NCBI GenBank assembly: GCA_020161575.1
Contig: JAIUNR010000001.1
Location: forward strand, 310,001 to 374,000
Length of the DNA: 64,000 nucleotides
Direction: 5' to 3'
Source of the DNA: Pseudomonadota bacterium
GTDB taxonomy: Bacteria; Pseudomonadota; Alphaproteobacteria; Rhizobiales; Beijerinckiaceae
The stretch's first letter is position 1. Each line of letters begins with the position of its first letter. Below are positions 1 to 7,353 of this stretch, piece by piece. A program made the translations under genes and the position numbers. The notes under the pieces are model-generated. The model was given only the letters and a program-made list of their open reading frames with translations. It ran no database searches and was not told where the DNA came from.

Positions 1-1025
1 ACGTAGTCGCGCGTGGCTTCCTGCGCTTTCGAGGCGCCGTCATCGTAGAGCGGGCGGACGCCGGCATAGGCCCAGACGACATCGGCAGGGGCGATGCCCT
101 GCCGGAAATAGCCGCTCGCCGCCTTGCACAGATAGGCGGTCTCCTCCTCGCTGATGCGCACATCGGCGGGATCGCCGGTATAATCGCGGTCTGTGGTGCC
201 GATCAGCGTGAAATGCTGCTCATAGGGAATGGCGAAGATGATCCGCCCGTCGGCATTCTGGAAGATGTAGGCACGGTCATGGTCGAAGAGCTTACGTACG
301 ACGATATGGCTGCCCTGCACCATGCGGATGCGCGCGGGCGTTTTCTGCGCCATGACATTCTCGCTGACGAGCCCCGCCCAGGGGCCGGCGGCATTGATGA
401 GGATGCGCGCTGTTTCCGTTCGGGCGGAGCCCGTGCGCTCGTCCCGGATATCAAGATACCAGCACGGCGTACCGTCTATTGTGCCGCGCCGCGCGCCGGT
501 CACGCGGTTGCGCGTATGGATCGCCGCGCCGCGGCTTGAAGCGTCCATCGCATTCAGAACGACAAGGCGCGCATCCTCGCACCAGAGGTCGGAATATTCG
601 AAGGCGCGGCCAAAACCGGGCTTGAGTGGCTGGCCGGCTTCGTCATCCCTCAGGTCGAGCGTGCCCGTGCCCGGTAGGATCTTGCGCCCGCCCAGATGGT
701 CATAGAGGAAGAGGCCGAATCGCAGCATCCAGGCGGGGCGCATCCCCTTTGCATGCGGCAGCACGAAGCGCAGCGGCCGGATGATATGCGGCGCGATTTT
801 GAGAAGCCTTTCGCGCTCCATCAGCGATTCACGCACGAGCGCGAAGGCGTAGTGCTCGAGATAGCGCAGGCCACCATGGATGAGCTTGGTCGAGGCCGAT
901 GAGGTCGCGCAGGCGAGGTCCGCCTTTTCGTAGAGCGCGACGGAGAGGCCGCGTCCGGCGGCATCGCGGGCGAGGCCGGCACCGTTGATGCCGCCGCCGA
1001 TAATGGCGATGTCATGAATGCTCAT
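1..1025 (-). CDS. glpD: Glycerol-3-phosphate dehydrogenase, N-terminal part (gene runs off the window)
   Basis: Oxidises sn-glycerol 3-phosphate to dihydroxyacetone phosphate at the inner membrane, passing electrons to quinone. The frame opens with ATG at 1025 and is open to base 1, so about 341 residues are visible and the C-terminal part is missing. The N terminus has the FAD dinucleotide motif GGGINGAG (residues 10-17), followed by the family signature TSSASTKLIHGGLRYLE around residues 42-58. Later blocks such as IGTTDRDY and the segment ending YAGVRPLYDD also fit aerobic GlpD. No stop or frameshift was seen in the visible part. It is divergent from the binding-protein gene that starts at 1234. 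Family assignment is firm. Which glycerol genes lie beyond the edge cannot be seen. Confidence 0.93.
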   Translation of the reverse strand, partial: MSIHDIAIIGGGINGAGLARDAAGRGLSVALYEKADLACATSSASTKLIHGGLRYLEHYAFALVRESLMERERLLKIAPHIIRPLRFVLPHAKGMRPAWMLRFGLFLYDHLGGRKILPGTGTLDLRDDEAGQPLKPGFGRAFEYSDLWCEDARLVVLNAMDASSRGAAIHTRNRVTGARRGTIDGTPCWYLDIRDERTGSARTETARILINAAGPWAGLVSENVMAQKTPARIRMVQGSHIVVRKLFDHDRAYIFQNADGRIIFAIPYEQHFTLIGTTDRDYTGDPADVRISEEETAYLCKAASGYFRQGIAPADVVWAYAGVRPLYDDGASKAQEATRDY

Positions 1026-1167
1026 CGTGGCAAGTGCCATTCCATTGTTAACCGGAAGCGAGGAAATTACCTCGATCCTGGACAAGATCGCGACCGAAGC
1101 ATAAGGGCGCGCGGATTAAAATCCACAGCCTTAGCAAGAATGCTGTGATGGATATGGGATGGCATGG

Positions 1168-1183
1168 TAAACATCAAATTAAC
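1168..1183 (+). promoter_or_regulatory. Near-consensus CtrA-type box upstream of the binding-protein/chemoreceptor operon
   Basis: TAAA, seven bases, then TTAAC, against the alphaproteobacterial CtrA consensus TTAA-N7-TTAA. One half is complete and the other has a single mismatch. It lies about 50 bases upstream of the ATG at 1234, inside the divergent 208-base gap after glpD. It is a short motif and could be chance. Confidence 0.28.
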
Positions 1184-1233
1184 CATTCTGCGCCATCGTA
1201 ACGCCCTGATCCCACGGCTCGGATGACGAATAA

Positions 1234-2040
1234 ATGACCAGCCTTTGGTTGAGAATCGCTGCGAGACTTTCGCTTGTCCTCTCCCTTGCATCCGGCATTC
1301 CCGCTAAAGCTTCGGAAATTTCGCTGGTGGGGACAGGAGATGGCCTCGATATTCTGCGCGCGATTGGCGATGCCTTCCAGAAAAAGGCACCAAATACCAA
1401 TATCCAGGTCCCGGCCTCCATTGGTTCGGGCGGAGCGATCGTGGCGGTTGGCGCGGGGCGGGAACGGATCGGGCGCGTTGCCCGCCCGTTGACGCCGGCC
1501 GAGGAAGCCAGCGGGCTGAGCTATCACCCCGTGGCGAAAATCCCGACGGCTTTCTATCTTCATCCGGGGCTGGGTAACCGCAAAATTTCGCTTGGGGATC
1601 TCCGGCGCATCTTTGCCGGCGAGGTGATGGATTGGGCCGAGCTGGGCGGCACTGCGCAGCGTATCCGTGTCGTGCGCCGGGAGGATGCTGATTCGTCCAT
1701 CGCTGTCATGCGCTCGACACTGCCCGGTTTTCAGCAGCTTCGTTTCACGGATCGCGCGAAAATCGCGCTGACCACGCAGGAGGCGCTGCTCTCCGTACGC
1801 GAGAATGCCGGCGCGATCGGCTTCGCTCCCTACTCGGTGATGGAGGCTCAGAAACTCGGGGTGGTCGCTGTCGACGGCGTGCCTCCCGATCACCTGGATT
1901 ATCCCGCCGTCGTGACGCTTGCGCTGATCTACAGAGTGGATCGGCTGGATCCTGAGCTCAAGGATTTCATCGCGTTTTTCGATAGCAAGGCGGCGCATGA
2001 CATTATGCGCAGCTTCGGCGCAAGGCCGGCAAGACCATGA
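1234..2040 (+). CDS. Periplasmic substrate-binding protein, PstS/phosphate-binding-like
   Basis: 268 residues. Residues 1-26 form a signal peptide with a hydrophobic core and an AKA cleavage motif, so the product should be periplasmic. The mature part follows the PstS-like fold: an ISLVGTGDG start, an SGGAI-type ligand loop near residues 62-69, and a late NAGAIGFAPY segment typical of phosphate-binding-like proteins. No permease or ATPase gene is nearby, so it is probably not part of a complete ABC transporter. Its last four bases (ATGA) overlap the start of the chemoreceptor-like gene at 2037, so the two are translationally coupled. The inferred role is to deliver a bound ligand to that membrane sensor. 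The ligand cannot be named from sequence. The start is the first ATG that precedes the signal peptide. Confidence 0.75.
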   Translation: MTSLWLRIAARLSLVLSLASGIPAKASEISLVGTGDGLDILRAIGDAFQKKAPNTNIQVPASIGSGGAIVAVGAGRERIGRVARPLTPAEEASGLSYHPVAKIPTAFYLHPGLGNRKISLGDLRRIFAGEVMDWAELGGTAQRIRVVRREDADSSIAVMRSTLPGFQQLRFTDRAKIALTTQEALLSVRENAGAIGFAPYSVMEAQKLGVVAVDGVPPDHLDYPAVVTLALIYRVDRLDPELKDFIAFFDSKAAHDIMRSFGARPARP

Positions 2041-4115
2041 AGGCTTGGATGACAAGGGAAGGGCGCCTTTTGCCCGTGCATCCGGCGCGCTCGCTTGCTG
2101 TTCGATGGGTGATCTATATCAGCATCACGGTGGGGTTGGGGATCGCGGCGCTGCTGGCGATCACAGTCCGCCAGATGGATTACCAGCTTCAGGCGGAAGG
2201 GGCGAGCGTGATGCATCTCGCCCGTCTCAAGACCGCCGAGCGGATTGACGCCGAGCTGGCGCTGGTCCGTCAGCGCCTCGAGCGGATGGTTGAGACCTAT
2301 GAGGGCTCGCTGGCGAATGTTTCCAACCTGCGCAGCACCTTGCTGGCAATTCAATCACGCAACGATGTTGGGATCGCCGAGGAGATCGGCAAGCGCATCC
2401 TGATGGCGGGCTTCAATGGTGCGCTTGTTCTGGACGAGAAGCTCAACGTGATCGGAGCCGAGCGTACCGGCGCGGAGCTTGTCGCATCCGATGCCGCCCT
2501 GAAGCTTCACGAGCTTCACCATGAACTCAAAGGAGGTATCGCCAAATGGGGCCGCGCGAGCACGGTTGTCAGCCGTTTCGTGGGGCCTCTCGATCCTTCT
2601 TTTGCCGCGGCCTTCATGGCGCCGATCCAGGATGAGTACGGCATCATTCTGGCTGCGCCTGTGCTCAATGATTTCGCCGAGCCTGTCGGGGCGATCATCG
2701 CCTACCGCACTCTGCGCAAGAGCGAGCCCTTGTTGATGGAATTCGCGGCTTCAACACGCTCGATCGTTGTGCTGCAAGGGGTGGATAAACTGGTTTCCCT
2801 CGCTGGCGCGCAGGCGGACATGATTCGTCTTTCAGCGCCGGGGCCTGAAGGCTTGCGGCGTGCGTATGACCACGGCGCTTCCGCGCGCTGCGCTCCTTCC
2901 TTCCCCGGCCTTTCGATCTGTGTCTTGCGCGCGAATGCGGAAATCGAGCGTTTCGGGCAACAGATATCGGTTATCGGACGGGAATATCTGGAGAAGACCA
3001 GAAAAACCCTGTTTGTCACGGGCCTTGCGGTGCTTTTGGTGACTATGGCCATTCTTGCTGTTCTGGCTGTCCGGCTGGTCCGCCCGATCCGTGATATCAC
3101 CGCGTCGGTGGACAAAGTGGCTTCGGGCGAGTGGCGGGTCCATGTCGGGCATACCACGCGCCTCGACGAGATCGGCCGGATCGCCCGTGCTGTTGCGGCG
3201 ATGCAGGTTTCTCTCGCAGAGCGCGATCGCATGCGTCAGGAGATGGTCCGCATCGACGCGATCAACCAGCGCCGCCTGGTGCTCGATGGCGCCGTGACGC
3301 GCTTCGAGGACGGCATGGCCGTTGTCATGAAGGATATCTCGGATACCGTGCACGTGCTTTCCGAGACGAATGATGTGCTCGACAGGGCCGCTCGTCAGGC
3401 GGACATGCAGGCAGAGCGGATCCGCAACACATCCTTGATGACCGCCAAGAACACGAGCGTGGTCTCCCATACGACGAAGGAATTGTCGCGTACGATCCAC
3501 GAGATCAGCGAGCGTTTACGCAATGCCAGCGGGGTGGTGCATATGAGCGAAAGTCATGCGCGTGATGCGGAGGCCCGGATCGGCGAAATCGCGGATGTTA
3601 CGGTCAACGTGGAAGAGGCAATCCTTATTCTTCAGGATACGATGGCGGATCTGAGCCGTCTGGGATTGCGCGCTTCGCTCGATGCGGCGGCCGCTGGCGA
3701 GGCGGGATCGATGTTTGCGCCACTTGCGGGATCGGTCAATCTCTTCGCCGGCAAGGCCAGCGAGGCGACGCGCGTTATTTTCAACGAGATGAGCCGGCTG
3801 GCCAAGGTGGCAGACGGCGCGAGCGGCGCGATAGGCGAGGTCAAGGGCGTGCTTGGCGAGGCCCTGCGGGAAACGCAGGAAATATCGGTGACGTTGGAAG
3901 AGCAGGGCGCGACGACCCGGGAGATCGTTGAAGCGCTCTCCACCTCTTCCTCGGCGCTCGCTTCGCTCACCGAGGCCGTCGACCACCTGCGCGAGAACAT
4001 GTCCAGCGCGCATGACGCTTCGGCGGATTTCGTGACCACCGCTCGCCGCATTGCGGAAGACGCCAAGGCTATCGATCAGTCCTTGCGGTCCTTCCTGCGT
4101 GATGTCGTCGCGTAG
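2037..4115 (+). CDS. Membrane sensor with HAMP domain and degenerate chemoreceptor signalling domain
   Basis: 692 residues. The order is: a short cytoplasmic N terminus, TM1 about 20-43, a large periplasmic region of about 280 residues, TM2 about 324-345, a HAMP domain about 346-400 (LVRPIRDITASVDKVASGEW), then a long helical region. Around residues 541-575 the sequence LRASLDAAAAGEAGSMF aligns by eye with the chemoreceptor hairpin consensus LNAxIEAARAGExGxGF. The highly conserved Arg of EAARAGE is Ala and much of the tip is altered, so ordinary CheA/CheW coupling is doubtful. It overlaps the binding-protein gene by ATGA, suggesting a binding-protein-assisted sensor. No che genes are in the window. 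The architecture is clear; the signal and output are unknown. Confidence 0.72.
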   Translation: MKAWMTREGRLLPVHPARSLAVRWVIYISITVGLGIAALLAITVRQMDYQLQAEGASVMHLARLKTAERIDAELALVRQRLERMVETYEGSLANVSNLRSTLLAIQSRNDVGIAEEIGKRILMAGFNGALVLDEKLNVIGAERTGAELVASDAALKLHELHHELKGGIAKWGRASTVVSRFVGPLDPSFAAAFMAPIQDEYGIILAAPVLNDFAEPVGAIIAYRTLRKSEPLLMEFAASTRSIVVLQGVDKLVSLAGAQADMIRLSAPGPEGLRRAYDHGASARCAPSFPGLSICVLRANAEIERFGQQISVIGREYLEKTRKTLFVTGLAVLLVTMAILAVLAVRLVRPIRDITASVDKVASGEWRVHVGHTTRLDEIGRIARAVAAMQVSLAERDRMRQEMVRIDAINQRRLVLDGAVTRFEDGMAVVMKDISDTVHVLSETNDVLDRAARQADMQAERIRNTSLMTAKNTSVVSHTTKELSRTIHEISERLRNASGVVHMSESHARDAEARIGEIADVTVNVEEAILILQDTMADLSRLGLRASLDAAAAGEAGSMFAPLAGSVNLFAGKASEATRVIFNEMSRLAKVADGASGAIGEVKGVLGEALRETQEISVTLEEQGATTREIVEALSTSSSALASLTEAVDHLRENMSSAHDASADFVTTARRIAEDAKAIDQSLRSFLRDVVA

Positions 4116-4124
4116 CGCGCGGGC

Positions 4125-5183
4125 TTACGTTTTCTCGCGCGCAAGACTTGCCGCGAGCGTTTCGATCTGCGCATGGACAGGCGAGGGCTTGCTGGGCTTT
4201 CCCCCGAGGAAGCGTCGGATTCTCATGCCGATCGTGGGTTGGCTTGTCGAAGGCAGGAACGGGTCCGAGTAGCATTTCGCGCCGACATCCTGCGCGGCGC
4301 TCCGCACCAGATCCACCAATCCGGGAGTGCCCGCCACGTAGACCGTATCCGTTGCGCGGAAGGATGGGAGATACGCGCTCGCCCGTCCGTGCCGGGCAGG
4401 AGGGAGCGGATTCGCCCCCGATGCGGTAAGGACGATATCCTCGACGCCGTGGCGCGCCAGCCAGTCGCAGGACTCGCGCATGTAGAGATTGCGCGGGTCA
4501 CGCGCGGAGGCGATCAGCGTGAGCGGGCGATGCGGCTGACCCAGGCGCGCCGCGACCGCAATTGACCAGATTGGCGCGAAGCCGGTGCCGGTCGAGATCA
4601 GCACGATGCGTCCCTCGCCCTGCCGAAGAAAGGCATGGCCGTAAGGCCCGGTGACCTTCACACGGTGACCGGCCTTGATCGCGCCGCCCAGCGCGGAAGA
4701 GACGAGGCCATCCGCCGTGCGCCGGATATGGAAGATGAGCTGGTTGATTTCGCGCAGGCCGTTCAGCGTCAATGTCGGGCTGAAATCGCGCGCGGGAAAG
4801 CCGGAAAACGCGACCTTGACATATTGCCCCGGCAGATAAGGTACCGGCTTCGTGACTTCGATGATGACCTCCACGATCTCGCCGCCAAGGTCATTGATGG
4901 CGATCACGCTGCCACCCGTTTTCATCACGGCAGGAACGGGGTCGTAATGGATCTCGGCATCGCCCGTCACGCAGGCCTGGCAGGCAAGCACGCTGGCGCC
5001 TTCCGCCGTTCCCTTGGCATCGACCGAGCCGGAGAGAACATCCACGCGGCAGGTCTGGCACTGGCCCGTGCAGCAATCCTGCGGCATCACCAGTCCGGCT
5101 TGCAGCCCGGCCTCGATCAGTGTCAGGCCGTTTGGGGCCGCGATGGTCTTGCCGTTGATGGTGAGGCGGGATTTTCCGCTCAT
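4125..5183 (-). CDS. Ferredoxin-NAD(P)H reductase fusion ([2Fe-2S] + FAD + NAD domains)
   Basis: 352 residues. The N-terminal 80 or so residues form a plant-type ferredoxin domain with Cys37/38, Cys42 and Cys45 (DCCTGQCQTC) and Cys68/71 as cluster ligands. The middle resembles an FAD-binding reductase barrel (ARDFSPTLTLN in place of the usual RxYS motif), and the C-terminal third has the nucleotide-binding loop STGTGFAPIWS and the terminal YVAGTPGLVD region. This is the layout of phenol hydroxylase, VanB or CDP-glucoseen reductase-type proteins, which move electrons from NAD(P)H to a partner oxidase or haem protein. It starts 22 bases after the cytochrome b gene on the same strand, so that protein is the likely partner. 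No oxygenase component is nearby. Substrate unknown. Confidence 0.85.
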   Translation of the reverse strand: MSGKSRLTINGKTIAAPNGLTLIEAGLQAGLVMPQDCCTGQCQTCRVDVLSGSVDAKGTAEGASVLACQACVTGDAEIHYDPVPAVMKTGGSVIAINDLGGEIVEVIIEVTKPVPYLPGQYVKVAFSGFPARDFSPTLTLNGLREINQLIFHIRRTADGLVSSALGGAIKAGHRVKVTGPYGHAFLRQGEGRIVLISTGTGFAPIWSIAVAARLGQPHRPLTLIASARDPRNLYMRESCDWLARHGVEDIVLTASGANPLPPARHGRASAYLPSFRATDTVYVAGTPGLVDLVRSAAQDVGAKCYSDPFLPSTSQPTIGMRIRRFLGGKPSKPSPVHAQIETLAASLAREKT

Positions 5184-5205
5184 GAAGGGGCCTCTTGCGC
5201 CGGAT

Positions 5206-6948
5206 TTAACGGAATTCGAGTTTCACGGGTCGAACATGGCGCGTGTGCCGTGTCTGATTCCGGTCGAATACCGAGACCCACATATAGATGGCTGATCCCG
5301 CGGTGAAGTCGACATCAAATTTCGATGTCGATTTGAGCTTGCGTTTGACCTCCAGCACCCACCAGCCGTCCCGCCATTTCGGCGCTGCGGTGACATCGTC
5401 GCGGTCGCCTTCATACACGCCCGAGATCAGGGTCGAGGGCATGAGCGTGCCGACGGGGATTTTGGCGTCGAGTTCCGCCGAATAGGGGACGGTTTCCTCG
5501 TCAAACAACCACCATTGGCTGCCTTCGTCGTCAGTGGCGGTAGGATCGAGATCGATGCGTCCCATCTTCGCCGTCATGGCCTGGTGATCCTTGGGCAGGC
5601 GGCGCAAGGTTACCGGCCCGCGATAGCCGCCGGGCGGCTGGCCGAGGTAGTTATAGATGTAGAACGCCTTGCCGGGGTCCTGAAGATACCCTGCCGAATA
5701 GCGTTCCGTACCGGCAGATTGCTGGGCATTGGCCGGGTAGGGCGGGCCGATATGCATGTCGTCTGCCTTGCCGAGATGCCCACCGCGCGAGGCCTTCCAC
5801 TGCCACAGATCGGCGATCGTGCCGTCTCGCGTGTAGTGAAGCCCCCTTCCGTTGAGCGCGCCGGGTTTATCCGCAAGCGGTTTTGGTCCCATGAAGGTGG
5901 TGTCGCCGCTACCGAAAGCATCGGAATGGGAGAAGAGGACGGCGAACTTGTCTTCGTAATAGGCGGTCTCGTCCGCCGTATCCGCGCGGTTATGCAGCAT
6001 ATGCCAGCCATCCGCCCGCTTGATGAGCGGCAGGCGTTTGAGCGAGCGTGTCGGATCTTCCCAGCGGAAGGCGAAATAGATCGTTTCATTGTCGCGCACG
6101 GCGCGGATTTCGACGCGCGATTCGCCTCGTCCTCCCGCGAGGTTGACCCCTTGCTGGGTCCGCACCCGCGCGGGAACGAGTCCTTTCCAGGCGTCATCGT
6201 CCAGAACGCCGTCCAGGTTGGGCGCTTTCGTGACCTGTGGGATCGCGAGCCGGTCGCGCGTACCAAAGTCGAGCGCCGTGATCGCGGCGGAAGTCGCGAT
6301 GCCCACGATCAACGCCACGGCGAGCGGATAGGCTTTGGTCATCGGCCCGTCCCGCAGCTTCTGGGGCAGGAAGATGCGCAGGATCTGCCCCCATCCACCC
6401 TGCATGAAATGCCCGATGACATGAAGGAACAGATAGACCACGAGCGCGATCGCAACGGCAGCGTGGATATCCACGACGATCCCACCCCAGCCGAGATAGA
6501 GAAGAATACCCGTGCCCATCATCACGAGGGTCAGCAGGTAGAAACCCCAATGCAGGCCGATATTGATGCTTTGCCATTTGAGTGTGGCTGGCGCTTTCAG
6601 CCGCAGGATGCGTAGCCGTCCGAGCGCGTTGCGCCCAAAAAGAGATGCGCGCGAAAGATAGATCGCATAGCCGCTGGCGCAGGCGAACATCACGCAGGCG
6701 GAGATGAAATGCAGCGTCCAGATATCACCCTGCAGCAATATGCCGGCGATCCATCGCGAGAAGCGCGCGCCCTCGCCATCCCAAGAGATGCGGAAACCGG
6801 TGATCATCGCGATGATCATGGCTGTCGCCATGACCCAATGGATGAGGAAGGTTCCAAAATCGGTACGCGGCCTCTGCGCGCCCTGTTTCGCCGGGGCTTC
6901 TCCTCCGGCTAAGCGAGTCTCGATTGGAGTATCCACCAGTTCACCCAC
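5206..6948 (-). CDS. Cytochrome b561-type membrane domain fused to an ethylbenzene dehydrogenase-like haem-binding domain
   Basis: 580 residues, GTG start at 6948. The N-terminal 200 or so residues hold four hydrophobic helices with haem-ligand-type His residues (LIHWVMATAM, LHFISACVMF, IGLHWGFYLL, LFLHVIGHFM), as in di-haem cytochrome b561. A fifth hydrophobic segment, PLAVALIVGIATSAAITAL, follows. The remaining 350 or so residues begin VTKAPNLDGVLDDDAWKG and resemble the haem-b-binding gamma subunit of ethylbenzene/DMSO-type dehydrogenases, probably facing the periplasm. The fusion suggests transmembrane electron transfer to or from a periplasmic haem module, with the downstream ferredoxin reductase on the cytoplasmic side. 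No molybdoenzyme subunit is present. The GTG start lacks a clear ribosome-binding site, and an in-frame GTG four codons later is possible. Confidence 0.78.
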   Translation of the reverse strand: MGELVDTPIETRLAGGEAPAKQGAQRPRTDFGTFLIHWVMATAMIIAMITGFRISWDGEGARFSRWIAGILLQGDIWTLHFISACVMFACASGYAIYLSRASLFGRNALGRLRILRLKAPATLKWQSINIGLHWGFYLLTLVMMGTGILLYLGWGGIVVDIHAAVAIALVVYLFLHVIGHFMQGGWGQILRIFLPQKLRDGPMTKAYPLAVALIVGIATSAAITALDFGTRDRLAIPQVTKAPNLDGVLDDDAWKGLVPARVRTQQGVNLAGGRGESRVEIRAVRDNETIYFAFRWEDPTRSLKRLPLIKRADGWHMLHNRADTADETAYYEDKFAVLFSHSDAFGSGDTTFMGPKPLADKPGALNGRGLHYTRDGTIADLWQWKASRGGHLGKADDMHIGPPYPANAQQSAGTERYSAGYLQDPGKAFYIYNYLGQPPGGYRGPVTLRRLPKDHQAMTAKMGRIDLDPTATDDEGSQWWLFDEETVPYSAELDAKIPVGTLMPSTLISGVYEGDRDDVTAAPKWRDGWWVLEVKRKLKSTSKFDVDFTAGSAIYMWVSVFDRNQTRHTRHVRPVKLEFR

Positions 6949-6959
6949 CGTTAAGGACT

Positions 6960-7002
6960 ACGCAGAATGCGTAACTTATACAATGGTGCAAGGAAAGAAC
7001 AA
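6960..7002 (-). promoter_or_regulatory. Candidate promoter and operator for the cytochrome b/ferredoxin reductase operon
   Basis: Read on the minus strand, TTGTTC (6997-7002) and TATAAG (6975-6980) are separated by 16 bases, a plausible sigma-70 pair. Just downstream lies a perfect inverted repeat ACGCA-GAA-TGCGT (6960-6972), between the -10 box and the start codon, where a repressor could act. No regulator gene adjoins it. Confidence 0.4.
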
Positions 7003-7035
7003 TATTAACGGAATCTAAAAGAGGGCGACCAGTTT

Positions 7036-7353
7036 TCAGCGTGTGCCGCGATCGGGGCGCTGCAAGCGCCCGGTCTGGAGGACAAACCCGATCACCTCCG
7101 CCACGGCTTTGTAGAGGGGAACCGGAATTTCCGTATCGAGATCGACCTTCGAGAGGGCCTCAGCGAGAATGGGATTCTCCTCGATCGCGATATTGTGCTC
7201 CTCGGCGGTGGCGATGATCTTCTCCGCGACCTCGCCCTTGCCTTTGGCCGCAACGATTGGGGCGCCATCGCCGAAATCGTATTTGAGCGCGACCGCGATC
7301 CTTTCGGGATCGACCTTGCGCTGGGAAGGGGTGGGAGAATAGCCATGACTCAT
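7036..7353 (-). CDS. FlhB C-terminal-domain homologue (export-switch-like small protein)
   Basis: 105 residues, matching only the cytoplasmic C-terminal domain of FlhB/YscU. It has the VAL+YDFGDGAPIVAAKGKGEVAEKI run, the ENPILAEAL segment and a DTEIPVPLYKAVAEVIGFV tail. Full-length FlhB has four N-terminal helices and an autocleaving NPTH site; neither is here, so this is the stand-alone family found beside fliK in many proteobacteria. The ATG at 7353 is chosen because its ATGA overlaps the stop of the FliK-like gene (7350), although the frame is open further upstream. The role is inferred to lie in flagellar export or hook-length control; the detailed function of such paralogues is unsettled. 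Confidence 0.82.
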   Translation of the reverse strand: MSHGYSPTPSQRKVDPERIAVALKYDFGDGAPIVAAKGKGEVAEKIIATAEEHNIAIEENPILAEALSKVDLDTEIPVPLYKAVAEVIGFVLQTGRLQRPDRGTR

